The position numbers and the translations under genes are program-made. Shown in pieces: positions 51,892 to 60,777 of a DNA stretch of 64,000 nt. The notes under the pieces are model-generated. The model searched no databases, had not been told where the DNA came from, and saw only the letters and a list, made by a program, of their open reading frames with translations. How positions within the stretch are numbered: position 1 is the first letter of the stretch; every line of letters begins with the position of its first letter. The stretch is from JAICMB01 sp963802915 (GTDB lineage Bacteria > Acidobacteriota > Terriglobia > Bryobacterales > Bryobacteraceae): NCBI GenBank assembly GCA_963802915.1, contig CAWDKQ010000018.1:103818-167817 (forward strand), read 5' to 3'.

Positions 51892-53541
51892 GTGATTGTC
51901 CAGGAGACGATCGTTCAGGTGCTTGCCGGGCTGCGGCAGGACATCGTTGAAAGACGGATCCGCTCCGGATTCGACCGCTTAAATCAAAACGCCGAGCTAC
52001 TGGATCGTTTCGATCCTGCCACGTCCAACGCCGCGCAGTTACTCTGGCGCGTTGCGCAGTGGGTGGATATCGGTTGGCGCGACGCATCGGTCGTGCAGTC
52101 CGCTCTCTCGTCGATGCCGCGGCACGCACGCAGTAGCTTGCCGCTTCGAGACTATCTCGCAATCCGCATGGCCGAGGGCTTGGTGTCGATGGCGGGTGAA
52201 GATGCCGACGAGGCCATCGCGCACTTCGATTCCGTGCTTGTATTCGAACCGGACATCGACGATCGGGAGATGCTCGCAATCGCCAACTTTTGGATGGCCC
52301 GCTGCCAGCGCAAGAAGGGAGAATACGACGATGCCCTCACGCACGCAATCCGAGCCCGCGAAATCGCCGTGGAATGCCACTTCGAACGCATGGCCGCGGT
52401 GATGCGAGTACTCGAAAGCTGGCTCCATTTTCAGAAAGGACACTACAAGGAAGCCGTAAAGATCCTGACCGAAACGGAAGCAGTGCTCCGCGCCACCGAC
52501 GACGGCGTGGTACTTGGCAACATTCAATCCACCTATGGACGCATTTACCGCCAGGAAGGAAGGTACGAGCGCGCCATCCAGCACTTCACCAACGCCATCG
52601 AAGAGTATCGCAAGGTAGATCGCTATCATTCGCATCTGGTCCGCACGTTGGCCAATATGGCCTACGTCAAGCGGTTGGTGGCGCTGGATTTTCGCCGGAA
52701 ATTCGAAGCCGAACTTACGCGGCGAAAGCACGGAACCGCGCCATCCGATACGTCTCGAGCACAATATCGCGACCAGTTCGAGCGCGTTCGCGATGAAGCG
52801 TTCGCCGAGCTCGATGAGGCCGCTCTCATTTGCGGCGTGCATCCCAATCACCGAGGTGCCGGCACGGTCCACTTGAACCGCGGGTTATTACACCTCGACA
52901 GCGGCGCCCTGGATTTAGCGGAGGAGCAGTCAGCGCAGGCGTTTGCCCTGGGAGAAGAGAAACAGGACCATATCCTGATGGCCCGCGCTCGGTTGCTGCA
53001 GTCGATCGTCGAGAACGCCAAACTGGAAGAAGGAATTGAGGGCGACCCTCGCCGGCCCGCTCAGGCCGCGCTCGATTACATTCGAGATGCCATCGAATTA
53101 GCGCAAAGCACTCAAAATCGGCGCCTGCTGGCGCGCGTTCACACCTGGCATGGTCTGACGTTGTCCAACGAATACTTCAACGATCTGGAAGCGGCAACTC
53201 ACGCCATGAATACCGCGAATTCATTTCTCGATCATGGCTATCACGATACTGTGTGGGAGGATCTCCGGACGCTGAAAGGGAGGGTGGTGAAGTCTCAGTC
53301 CGTGAATGACAAGCTTCGCGCGTGGTCGCACGGAGACGTGGGGAGCAGAACTTTCCAGCAGCTCGAAGAAGAATTCGCCGAGTTGATTATTCCGAAGGTC
53401 TGGGAACGCGAGGGACGAAAAATCTCCCGCGTCGCAACGAAACTATCGATATCGCCAAAAAAGGTTCGCCGGGCATTGAGCCGCGCCGGCCTTCTTCGGT
53501 CTCAGGCAGGAAGGTCCGGGGCGGCATCAGCGGCGGAATAG
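51892..53541 (+). CDS. TPR protein with C-terminal Fis-type helix-turn-helix
   Basis: 549 residues from GTG 51892. The body is TPR-like with about ten helical pairs (for example AIANFWMARCQRKKGEYDDA and VLGNIQSTYGRIYRQEGRYE). The last about 45 residues contain ISRVATKLSISPKKVRRALS, an HTH like those of NtrC-type or Fis proteins. It may be a regulator that senses a partner protein through its TPR. From 52139 on, its sequence recurs, inverted and damaged, at 58497-59883. Confidence 0.78.
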   Translation: MIVQETIVQVLAGLRQDIVERRIRSGFDRLNQNAELLDRFDPATSNAAQLLWRVAQWVDIGWRDASVVQSALSSMPRHARSSLPLRDYLAIRMAEGLVSMAGEDADEAIAHFDSVLVFEPDIDDREMLAIANFWMARCQRKKGEYDDALTHAIRAREIAVECHFERMAAVMRVLESWLHFQKGHYKEAVKILTETEAVLRATDDGVVLGNIQSTYGRIYRQEGRYERAIQHFTNAIEEYRKVDRYHSHLVRTLANMAYVKRLVALDFRRKFEAELTRRKHGTAPSDTSRAQYRDQFERVRDEAFAELDEAALICGVHPNHRGAGTVHLNRGLLHLDSGALDLAEEQSAQAFALGEEKQDHILMARARLLQSIVENAKLEEGIEGDPRRPAQAALDYIRDAIELAQSTQNRRLLARVHTWHGLTLSNEYFNDLEAATHAMNTANSFLDHGYHDTVWEDLRTLKGRVVKSQSVNDKLRAWSHGDVGSRTFQQLEEEFAELIIPKVWEREGRKISRVATKLSISPKKVRRALSRAGLLRSQAGRSGAASAAE

Positions 53542-53555
53542 CAACCGGAGATTTG

Positions 53556-54294
53556 TCACCTCTCGACGTTTCTACCGAAATTGAAAGCTGGCCCGATCGA
53601 GAAGCGCACGGTTTTCCGGCCATCCTTCAGGATGTCGTTGAAGAGATGATCGTAGACGAAGTCCGCTTGGACTCGCAGCCCAACATGCTTCGTCGCGAGG
53701 AAATCGAACCCTCCTCCAACGCCATAGAAACCGGTCCAATCCAGTTTACTTCCGGATGGTACTAATTGCTGTACCACGGCCGTCGCAATCGGATCGGTTG
53801 GTTTGGGAGTTGCCACTTCGCGGATCGCTCCCAGCGAAGGGCGAATAAACGGCGTGATCCACGACCAACGTCGGTAAGCGAACTGCGGGCCGGCCGCAAA
53901 TGTTTGTGTCGTCGACTCGGACTTCACGGCGAGTTGATATGCAGGCGGAAGAAGACCTGCCGCGGCCAAACCCGCCAGATTTACTCCGATTTGCTGCTGG
54001 AGGCTGTTGAGAAGGAGGTTAGGAGTTAAAGTCAGATTTCCCGTTAACGTGGCTGTAGTCGAAGCCGATGGAGTACCAATGTCTCATTCTGATTCCGGCC
54101 TGTAAGTGGTAGCCGGTTTCCGAGAAGACTTGACTTTAGGACTGTCGAAATAAGAAAACCCTGCGAATGTCGTCGTAACGGCTCACATCAAGACTGCTGT
54201 GCGGAAGACGGACATGGCAAAGAGCACGCGAGATGCAGAGCGGTGGCTGCGGTGCTAGATCACGGACATGGTTATCGAGGATCTGGACTGCATT
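53556..54294 (-). pseudogene. Outer-membrane beta-barrel protein, copy A (frameshifted upstream)
   Basis: The minus-strand frame from 53969 down to 53556 is open and ends with RNVER: AGPQFAYRRWSWITPFIRPS, then VQADFVYDHLFNDILKDGR and FSIGPAFNFG. The expected N-terminus starts at ATG 54294 but is broken by several one-base insertions (compare copy B). The combined protein (about 245 residues) has a signal peptide and a small barrel ending in an F-x-F-x-R-like strand. It converges with the TPR/Fis gene 15 nt away. The breakage is probably sequencing error. Confidence 0.7.
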
Positions 54295-54492
54295 CTGTCT
54301 CTCCTGACGTGGCCTCAGTTTTATTTTGGGGATTTAGTTCCTGCCGGCGGCTGGCGGCTGAAACCCGAACAGTCGCGGTATGCCGACGGCTGTTCTTATT
54401 GTCCTACTACACTATGAGAAGACAGGCCGAAGCGCAAGGGAGTGAACCGTTGTCCCCGGAGAATTTCGGAGGGCTTGAACGATACTACGACC

Positions 54493-55948
54493 ATGAGAAG
54501 CGAGGATTATCAGCTTCGACTTCATCGTCATTGGGTCGGGGATTGGCGGCAGCGTTAGTGCGCATAGCTTGACCGAGAAGGGATCCCGCGTCGGCGTGCT
54601 CGAGATGGGGCGGCATTGGAGTCCCGACGATTTCCCGAAAACAAACTGGGCAATTTGGAAATGGATCTCGCGGCCGCGTCTGGGACTGCGCCAGCTTTTT
54701 CAATATTCGAATTTTTCGTCACGTCTCATCCTGCATCTCGGCAGTCGGCGGCGGCTCTGTCACCTACGCCAACACTCTTTTAGTCCCTAAGGATTCTGTG
54801 TGGGAGAGGCACCCTGGGCAGGACTTGCCGATTGGCGAGACGAAATGCCCGGGTCACTACGATACCGCGCTCCGTATGCTCGGAGTATTCAAAATCGTCG
54901 TGCTTGGCCCCGCGACGAGATTCTGAAAGTCGCCGCCGAAGCCGCGGCGATCGGGCACACGTACTATCGGACGCAAGTAGCCGTTTTCCAACCGCCGAGG
55001 GCGAGCCGGAGGAAAGACCTATCCCGATCCCTATTTCGGCGGCGAGGAACCAGACCGCACGAAGTCACCGGCTGCGGAAGTTGCATGGTAGGCTGCGCTT
55101 CAATGCCAAGAACAGTCTAGACAAGAATATCTATATCTCGCCGAGAACACGGCGCGCAAGCATTTTCCGAAACCAAAGTCGTAAATGTGCGGCCATCGAT
55201 CGGAAACAGGATGGCGCAGCCGGTTACAGATTTGGACAGAAAGTTCCACTTCTTTTTTACGGAAGAATCGCCGCAGCTTTATGCCGCGGCTGGTTTTTCT
55301 GGGTCCGCATTAGGAACCATGGACCTGCTCCTTCGGATGAAGATCGCGGCTCCTTGCCATCGCTCAGCGGCTGCATTGGTAACATCGTCCGGGCCAATGC
55401 GAGTCTCTGATTGGAGTGCGGCTTCCGGGTACAAAGACGGATCTATCCAAAGGGGTCGCGATTGGCTCCGGAATTTATGACGACTAGACTCACATCGAAA
55501 CAACCCGCTACCCCTCCGGTTCGGACGCCATGGGCTTTCTTGGGACTCTGCTCATTCGAGGCCGTCCGGGACACAATAGATTCTGCTCTGGCTCTGGACG
55601 CTGATCGTCGCCTTCATCAGCCATCCGCTCAGAACGTGGCATGCCTGCATCCGTTCGGATTCGCGCGTGAATCGCTCATTCTGCTGTATATGCAAACGCT
55701 CGACGGCCACATCGACATGCGTCTCGACGGCGCTGTTACTTCCCGTTGGAAAAGTTCTTGTAAGCAAGGGCAAGCGAATTCCGACGTTTATCCCGCAAGC
55801 CAACGAATACGCTCGAAAAACCGGGAACTGATCGGCGGTACCGCCATGAGCATGACGACAGAGATTCTATTCGAATGCCGGGTACAGCCCACTACTAGGC
55901 GGCTGCACCATGTCTGACTCGCGCGATCGCGGCATTGTGGATCATCGT
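54493..55948 (+). pseudogene. GMC oxidoreductase (cholesterol-oxidase type), copy A, many frameshifts, 3' end missing
   Basis: The ATG at 54493 starts MRSEDY; joining frames gives FIVIGSGFGG (FAD-binding Rossmann loop), GVLEMGRHWSPDDF, VGGGSVTYANTL, CTGCGGCMVGC-like (seen in copy B) and GTAMSMTTEI near the end. The copy runs into the loop of the inverted duplication at 55948 before the gene ends. The Cys-rich segment and length (about 545 residues in full) fit the cholesterol oxidase-like branch of GMC flavoproteins. No single frame is long, and frameshifts occur every 100-200 bp. Confidence 0.65.
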
Positions 55949-57578
55949 AACCGGGCAATCGGATACCAGTTGTTGTCTGCGGCGCGAGGGATGTAACTCA
56001 TAGCGCGCTCTGTCACAGCGGTTATTGCGAGGCTGGGATTCACGCCTAAGTTGGCTGACAGCACCGAACCGTCGCAGATGTACATGTTCTTGTATCCGAA
56101 TGCGCGGAACGATAATCCACAACGCCGCGATCGCGCGAGTCAGACATGGTGCAGCCGCCTAGTATGTGGGCTGTACCGGGCATGTCGAATAAATCTCTGT
56201 CGTCATGCTCATGGCGGTCCCGCCGATCAGTTCCGCGCTTTTTCGAGCGAATTCGTCGGCTTGCGGGATAAACGTCGGAATTCGCTTGCCCTTGCTTACA
56301 AGAACTTTTCCAAACGGGAAGTACCAGCGCCGTCCGAGACGCATGTCGATGTGGCCGTCCAGCGTTTGCATACAGAGCAGAATGAGCGATTCACGCGCGA
56401 ATCCGAACGGATGCAGGCAGTGCCACGTTCTGAGCGGATGGCTGATGAAGGCGACGATCAGCGTCCAGAGCCAGAGCAGAATTCTATTGTGTCCCGGACG
56501 GCCTCCAATGAGCAGAGTCGCAAGAAAGCCCATGGCGTCCGAACCGGAGGGGTAGCGGGTTGTTTCGATGTGAGTGTAGTCGTGATGTAAATTCCGGAGC
56601 CAATCGCGACCCCTTTGGATAGATCCGTCTTTCTAACCGGAAGCCGCACTCCAATCAGAGACTCGGCATCGGTCCGGATGATGTTACCAATGCAGCCGCT
56701 GAGCGATGGCAAGGAGCCGCGATCTTTCATCCGAAGGAGCAGGTCCATGGTTCCGATGCGGACCCAGAAACAACCAAGCCGCGGCAGGTAAAGCTGCGGC
56801 GATTCTTCCGTAGAAAAGAAGTGGAATTTCTGTCCAAATTCGTAACCGGCTGCGCCATCCTGTTTCCGATCCACGCGGCATCTACGACTTTGGTTTCGGA
56901 AAATACTTGCGCGCCGTGCTTCTCGGCGAGATATAGATAGTTCTTGTCTAGACTGTTCTTGGCATTGAAGCGGCAGCCTACCATGCAACCTCCGCAGCCG
57001 GTGCACGTCGTGCGGTCCGGTCCCTCGCCGCCGAAATAGGGATCGGGATAGGTCTTTCCTCCGGCTCGCCCTCGGGCGGTTGGAAAACGGCTACTTGCGT
57101 CCGATAGTACGTGTGCCCGACGCCCGCGGCTTCGGCGGCGACTTTCAGAATCTCGTCGGCGGGGCCAAGCACGCGATTTTGGATAATCCCAGCATACGGA
57201 GCGCGGTATCGTAGTGACCCGGCATTTCTGTTCGCCAATCGGCAAGTCCTGCCCAGGTGCCGTTCTCCCACACAGAATCCTTAGGGACTAAAAGAGTGTT
57301 GGCGTAGGTGACAGAGCCGCCGCCGACCGCCCAGCCATGCAGGATGAGAACGTGACGAAAAATTCGAATATTGAAAAAGCCGCGCAGTCCCAGACGCGGC
57401 CGCCAGATCCATTTCCAAATTGCCCAGTTTGTTTTCGGAAATCGTCGGGACTCCAATGCCGCCCGATCTCGAGCACGCCGACGCGGTATCCCTTCTCGGT
57501 CAAACGATGCGCACTAACGCTGCCGCCAAACCCCGACCCAATGACGATGAAGTCGAAGTCATAATCCTCGCTTCTCAT
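55942..57578 (-). pseudogene. GMC oxidoreductase, copy B (inverted), frameshifted
   Basis: The second copy of the same gene on the minus strand from ATG 57578 (MRSEDYDFDFIVIGSGFGG). It preserves segments missing in copy A: DRTTCTGCGGCMVGCRFNAK, a stretch with GMGR-like RLGRRWYFPFGKVLV, and the C-terminal active-site region read through the loop: CTMSDSRDRG, then FGYKNMYICDGSVLSANLG, NPSLAITAVTERA. The apparent stop at 55942-55944 lies within the palindrome arm, so the true 3' end is probably absent from this contig. Confidence 0.65.
55949..56108. other. 160-bp single-copy loop between inverted arms
   Basis: This stretch is present once. Read on the minus strand it encodes the C-terminal part of the GMC oxidoreductase (YICDGSVLSANLGVNP... 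NNWYPIARL). It is the part of the gene reached by the second strand but not by the first, as expected for a fold-back read that turned around about 160 bp early on one strand. Confidence 0.75.
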
Positions 57579-57756
57579 GGTCGTGTTCATTATGCTCTCG
57601 AAATTCTCCGGGGGACAACGGTTACCCCCTTGCGCTTCGGCCTGTCTTCGCATAGTGAGTAGGCAATAAGAACAGCCGTCGCATGCGACTGTTCGGGGTT
57701 CCAGCCGCCGGCAGGAACTAAATCCCCCAAAACTGAGGCGACGTCAGGAGGACAGA

Positions 57757-58482
57757 ATGCAGTCCAGACCCTCGATAACCATGTCCGTGATCAGCACCGC
57801 AGCCACCGCTCTGATCTGCGTGCTCTTTGCCATGTCCGCTTCCGCACAGCAGTCTTATGTGAGCCGTTACGACGCATTCGCAGGGTTTTCTTATTTCGAC
57901 AGTCCTAAAGTCAGTCTTTCGGAAACCGGCTACCACTTACAGGCCGGAATCAGAATGAGACATTGGTACTCCATCGGCTTCGACTACAGCCACGTTAACG
58001 GAAATCTGACTTTAACTCCTAACCTCCTTCTCAACAGCCTCCAGCAGCAAATCGGAGTAAATCTGGCGGGTTTGGCCGCGGCAGGTCTTCTTCCGCCTGG
58101 ATATCAACTCGCCGTGAAGTCCGAGTCGACGACACAAACATTTGCGGCCGGCCCGCAGTTCGCTTACCGACGTTGGTCGTGGATCACGCCGTTTATTCGC
58201 CCTTCGCTGGGAGCGATCCGCGAAGTGGCAACTCCAAACCAACCGATCCGATTGCGACGGCGTGGTACAGCAATTAGTACCATCCGGAAGAAAACTGGAT
58301 TGGACCGGTTTCTATGGCGTTGGAGGAGGGTTCGATTTCCTCGCGACGAAGCATGTTGGGCTGCGAGTCCAAGCGGACTTCGTCTACGATATCTCTTCAA
58401 CGACATCCTGAAGGATGGCCGGAAAACCGTGCGCTTCTCGATCGGGCGAGCTTTCGATTTGGGTAGAAACGTCGAGAGGTGA
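57757..58482 (+). pseudogene. Outer-membrane beta-barrel protein, copy B (frameshifted in the middle)
   Basis: 241 codons open from ATG 57757. The N-terminal two thirds are the good version: signal peptide (ITMSVISTAATALICVLFAM...SAQQ), FAGFSYFDSPKVSLSETGYH, IGFDYSHVNGNLTL. From about residue 163 the frame is shifted (IRLRRRGTAISTIRK) where copy A reads TDPIATAVVQQLVPSG, and it returns to frame at LFNDILKDGR. The two copies together give one intact barrel protein of about 245 residues. Confidence 0.75.
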
Positions 58483-58496
58483 CAGATCTCCGGTTG

Positions 58497-59883
58497 CTAT
58501 TCCGCCGCTGATGCCGCCCCGGACCTTCCTTCGAGACGGAAGAAGGCCGGCGCGGCTCAATGCCCGGCGAACCTTTTTTGGCGATATCGATAGTTTCGTT
58601 GCGACACGGGAGATTTTTCGTCCCTCGCGTTCCCAGACCTCGGAATAATCGACTCGGCGATTTCTTCTTCAAGCTGCTGCGAAGTTTTGCTCCCCACGTC
58701 TCCGTGCGACCACGCGCGAAGCTTGCATTCACGGACTGAGCCTCCACACCCTCCCTTTCAGCGTCCGGAGTTCCTCCCACACAGTATCGTGATAGCCATG
58801 ATCGAGAAATGAATTCGCGGTATTCATCGCGTGAGTTGCCGCTTCCAGATCGTTGAAGTATTCGTTCGACAACGTCAGACCATGCCAGGTGTGAACGCGC
58901 GCCAGCAGGCGCCGATTTTGAGTGCTTTGCGCTGATTCGATGGCATCTCGAATGTAGTCGAGCGCGGCCTGAGCGGCCGGCGAGGTCGCCCTCAATTCCT
59001 CTTCCAGTTTGGCGTCTCGACGATCGACTGCAGCGACCGAGCCCGGGCCATCAGATATGGTCCTGTTTCTCTTCTCCCAGGCGAACGCCTGCGCGGACTG
59101 TTCCTCGGCCAAATCCAGGGCGCCGCTGTCGAGGTGTAACAACCCGCGGTTCAAGTGGACCATGCCGGCACCTCGGTCATTGGGACGCACGCCGCAATGA
59201 GAGCGGCCTCATCGAGCTCGGCGAACGCTTCATCGCGAACACGCTCGAATTGGTCGCGATATTTATACGAGACGTATCGGATCGCGCGGATCCGTGCTTT
59301 CGCCGCGTAAGTTCGGCTTCGATTTCCGGCGAAATCCAGCGCCACCAACCGCTTGACGTAGGCCATATTCGCCGACGTACGGACCAGATGCGAATAATAA
59401 CGATCTACCTTGCGAAACTGTTCGATGGCGTTGGTGAAGTGCTCGATGGCGCGCTCGTACCTTCCTCCTGGCAGTAAATGCGTCCATAGGCGGATTGAAT
59501 GTTGCCAAGTACCACGCCGTCGTCGGTGGCGCGGAGCACTGCTTCCGTTTCGGTCAGGATCTTTACGGCTTCCTTGTAGTGTCCTTTCTGAAAATGGAGC
59601 CAGCTTTCGAGTACTCGCATCACCGCGGCCATGCGTTCGAAGTGGCATTCCACGGCGATTTCGCGGGCTCGGATTGCGTGCGTGAGGGCATCGTCGTATT
59701 CTCCCTTCTTGCGCTGGCAGCGGGCCATCCAAAAGTTGGCGATTGCGAGCATCTCCCGATCGTCGATGTCCGGTTCGAATACAAGCACGGAATCGAAGTG
59801 CGCGATGGCCTCGTCTGCATCTTCACCCGCCATCGACACCGAGCCCTCGGCCATGCGGATTGCGAGATAGTCTCGAAGCGGCA
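58497..59883 (-). pseudogene. TPR/Fis-HTH protein, copy B (inverted, truncated, frameshifted)
   Basis: Minus-strand fragments (for example from 59883 PLRDYLAIRMAEGSVSMAGE, and 59190-58729 HLNRGLLHLDSGALDLAEEQ) repeat the intact gene at 51892-53541 almost exactly but with indels. The first 83 codons are missing because the arm is cut at 59883. Confidence 0.8.
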
Positions 59884-60419
59884 TTTTACGCCATCATCTT
59901 GCCGCCCCATACCCAGTGGCAAACGGGGTCATAAACAAGAGTGGCCCATAAAAGGAAAAACAAAATAAGCCGAGAACTTCATTCTTTCCGCAAAGGCGCC
60001 TATAATAAGCGCTGGCGTAATAACAGCGAACATCGCCTGGAATATCATGAAAGCCTGATGAGGTATTGTAGAGAAACGCGCCCGGTGTCTCGCCGACGCT
60101 ATTAAGAGCCAGATATGAAATCCGCCGATAAAGCCGTTGCCGGGAGCGAAAGCAGGCAGTAGCCGAAAAGGTCCACTGAAAGGCTGAAAACGCACAGCCA
60201 TAAACACTGCATAAACATTCCCAGGATGTTCTTTCGCCTGACAATCCCGCCATAAAAAAACGCGAGCCCCGGGGTCATAAGCAGCACAAGCGCCGATGAG
60301 ACAAGTATCCAGGCGATGTCGCCGGGATTGCTTGCCGCGGCAGGTACAGCTGTTTCAGCCGAGACAAAGGACGGTAATGCAAATAACAATAACGATAAAA
60401 CGCCAAAAAATCTCTTCAT
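59884..60419 (-). pseudogene. amt: Ammonium transporter Amt, N-terminal half, frameshifted and cut at the junction
   Basis: From ATG 60419 (GGAGGAA ribosome site) the protein starts with a signal-like segment (MKRFFGVLSLLLFALPSFVS), then DIAWILVSSALVLLMTPGLAFFYGG, an Amt hallmark, and after a shift FHIWLL...IPHQAFMIFQAMFAVITPALI and FAERMKF. It ends at HWVWGG exactly where the sequence turns into the TPR arm. Amt conducts ammonium across the cytoplasmic membrane. The DNA is AT-richer than the rest of the window and belongs to a different organism. Confidence 0.85.
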
Positions 60420-60539
60420 TCTTGTTCCTCCCCGATTGTAGTATCCCTTCTGACATTCGACGAAACGAATAAAGAAATTTTGAAATTCAACGGCCCCTCC
60501 GACAGGGCCTCTGTAGTCCTTCCACCGGTAAGCAAAAGC

Positions 60540-60567
60540 GGCCCCGCAGTGTCGGCACTGCGGGGCC
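60540..60567. repeat. Hairpin with 12-bp GC-rich arms
   Basis: GGCCCCGCAGTG-TCGG-CACTGCGGGGCC, perfect 12-bp arms with a 4-nt loop. No T-tract follows on either strand. Confidence 0.7.
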
Positions 60568-60590
60568 AAGTCGGCGTCGAAGTAGAAGGG

Positions 60591-60641
60591 ATCCAAAGAA
60601 TCATGATGGACACGTAAAGTGTCCATCATGATTCTTTGGAT
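60591..60641. repeat. Hairpin with perfect 23-bp arms and 5-nt loop
   Basis: The arms run 60591-60613 and 60619-60641 around the loop GTAAA (60614-60618). The arm contains ATCATGATGGACAC and its complement with no mismatch, despite the error-rich surroundings. Confidence 0.8.
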
Positions 60642-60659
60642 ATTGTTCTGCTATTGTAG

Positions 60660-60681
60660 GGGCGGACCTGTGTGTCCGCCC
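60660..60681. repeat. REP-like GGGCGGAC...GTCCGCCC hairpin
   Basis: GGGCGGAC-CTGTGT-GTCCGCCC, preceded by TATTGTAGG. Sequences of this form occur as dispersed palindromic repeats in several bacterial groups; this is recollection, not checked. Confidence 0.5.
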
Positions 60682-60777
60682 GCTGAGGTCAGCAGTGCTT
60701 TAAAGAACACAGAAAGTAAGCAAGAGAATTTCCCCGGAGCGGCTCTTCGCCGCCCCGGGTCTATGCGTGTTATTGGT

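Larger units (their letters stand above)
52139..55948 (+). repeat. Left arm of a 7.7-kb inverted duplication
   Basis: This arm (3810 bp) is the inverse of 56109-59883 (3775 bp). The inner edge (GTGGATCATCGT) and the outer edge (TGCCGCTTCGAG) can be matched base by base. Copies differ by many one-base indels and substitutions, for example GATCTAGCACC here against GATCAGCACC in the other copy. The first 1.4 kb (TPR gene) is clean; from about 54 kb both arms are dense in indels. Confidence 0.9.
56109..59883 (-). repeat. Right arm of the 7.7-kb inverted duplication
   Basis: Inverse copy of 52139-55948, ending abruptly at 59883 inside the TPR gene, where the sequence changes to an unrelated genome. 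Differences from the left arm are mainly indels. Confidence 0.9.
60420..60777. other. Intergenic stretch between amt and glnN with three strong hairpins
   Basis: No gene. It contains the three inverted repeats listed separately and a T-poor spacer. The hairpins look like dispersed REP-type elements rather than terminators, since no T-tract follows. Confidence 0.5.

Noticed and set aside
53322..53765. Separate gene downstream of the TPR/Fis gene
   Set aside because: It overlaps the end of the intact TPR gene and the antisense barrel gene, with no domain.
54243..55917. Several short independent genes between the barrel and the loop
   Set aside because: Joined across frames they form one GMC oxidoreductase, confirmed by comparison with the inverted copy.
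52139..59883. Natural inverted gene duplication or integrated palindromic element
   Set aside because: Gene-breaking indels differ between arms, the loop is part of the same gene, and one arm ends in an unrelated genome; a chimeric fold-back is simpler. It is kept as a finding because reads could overturn this.
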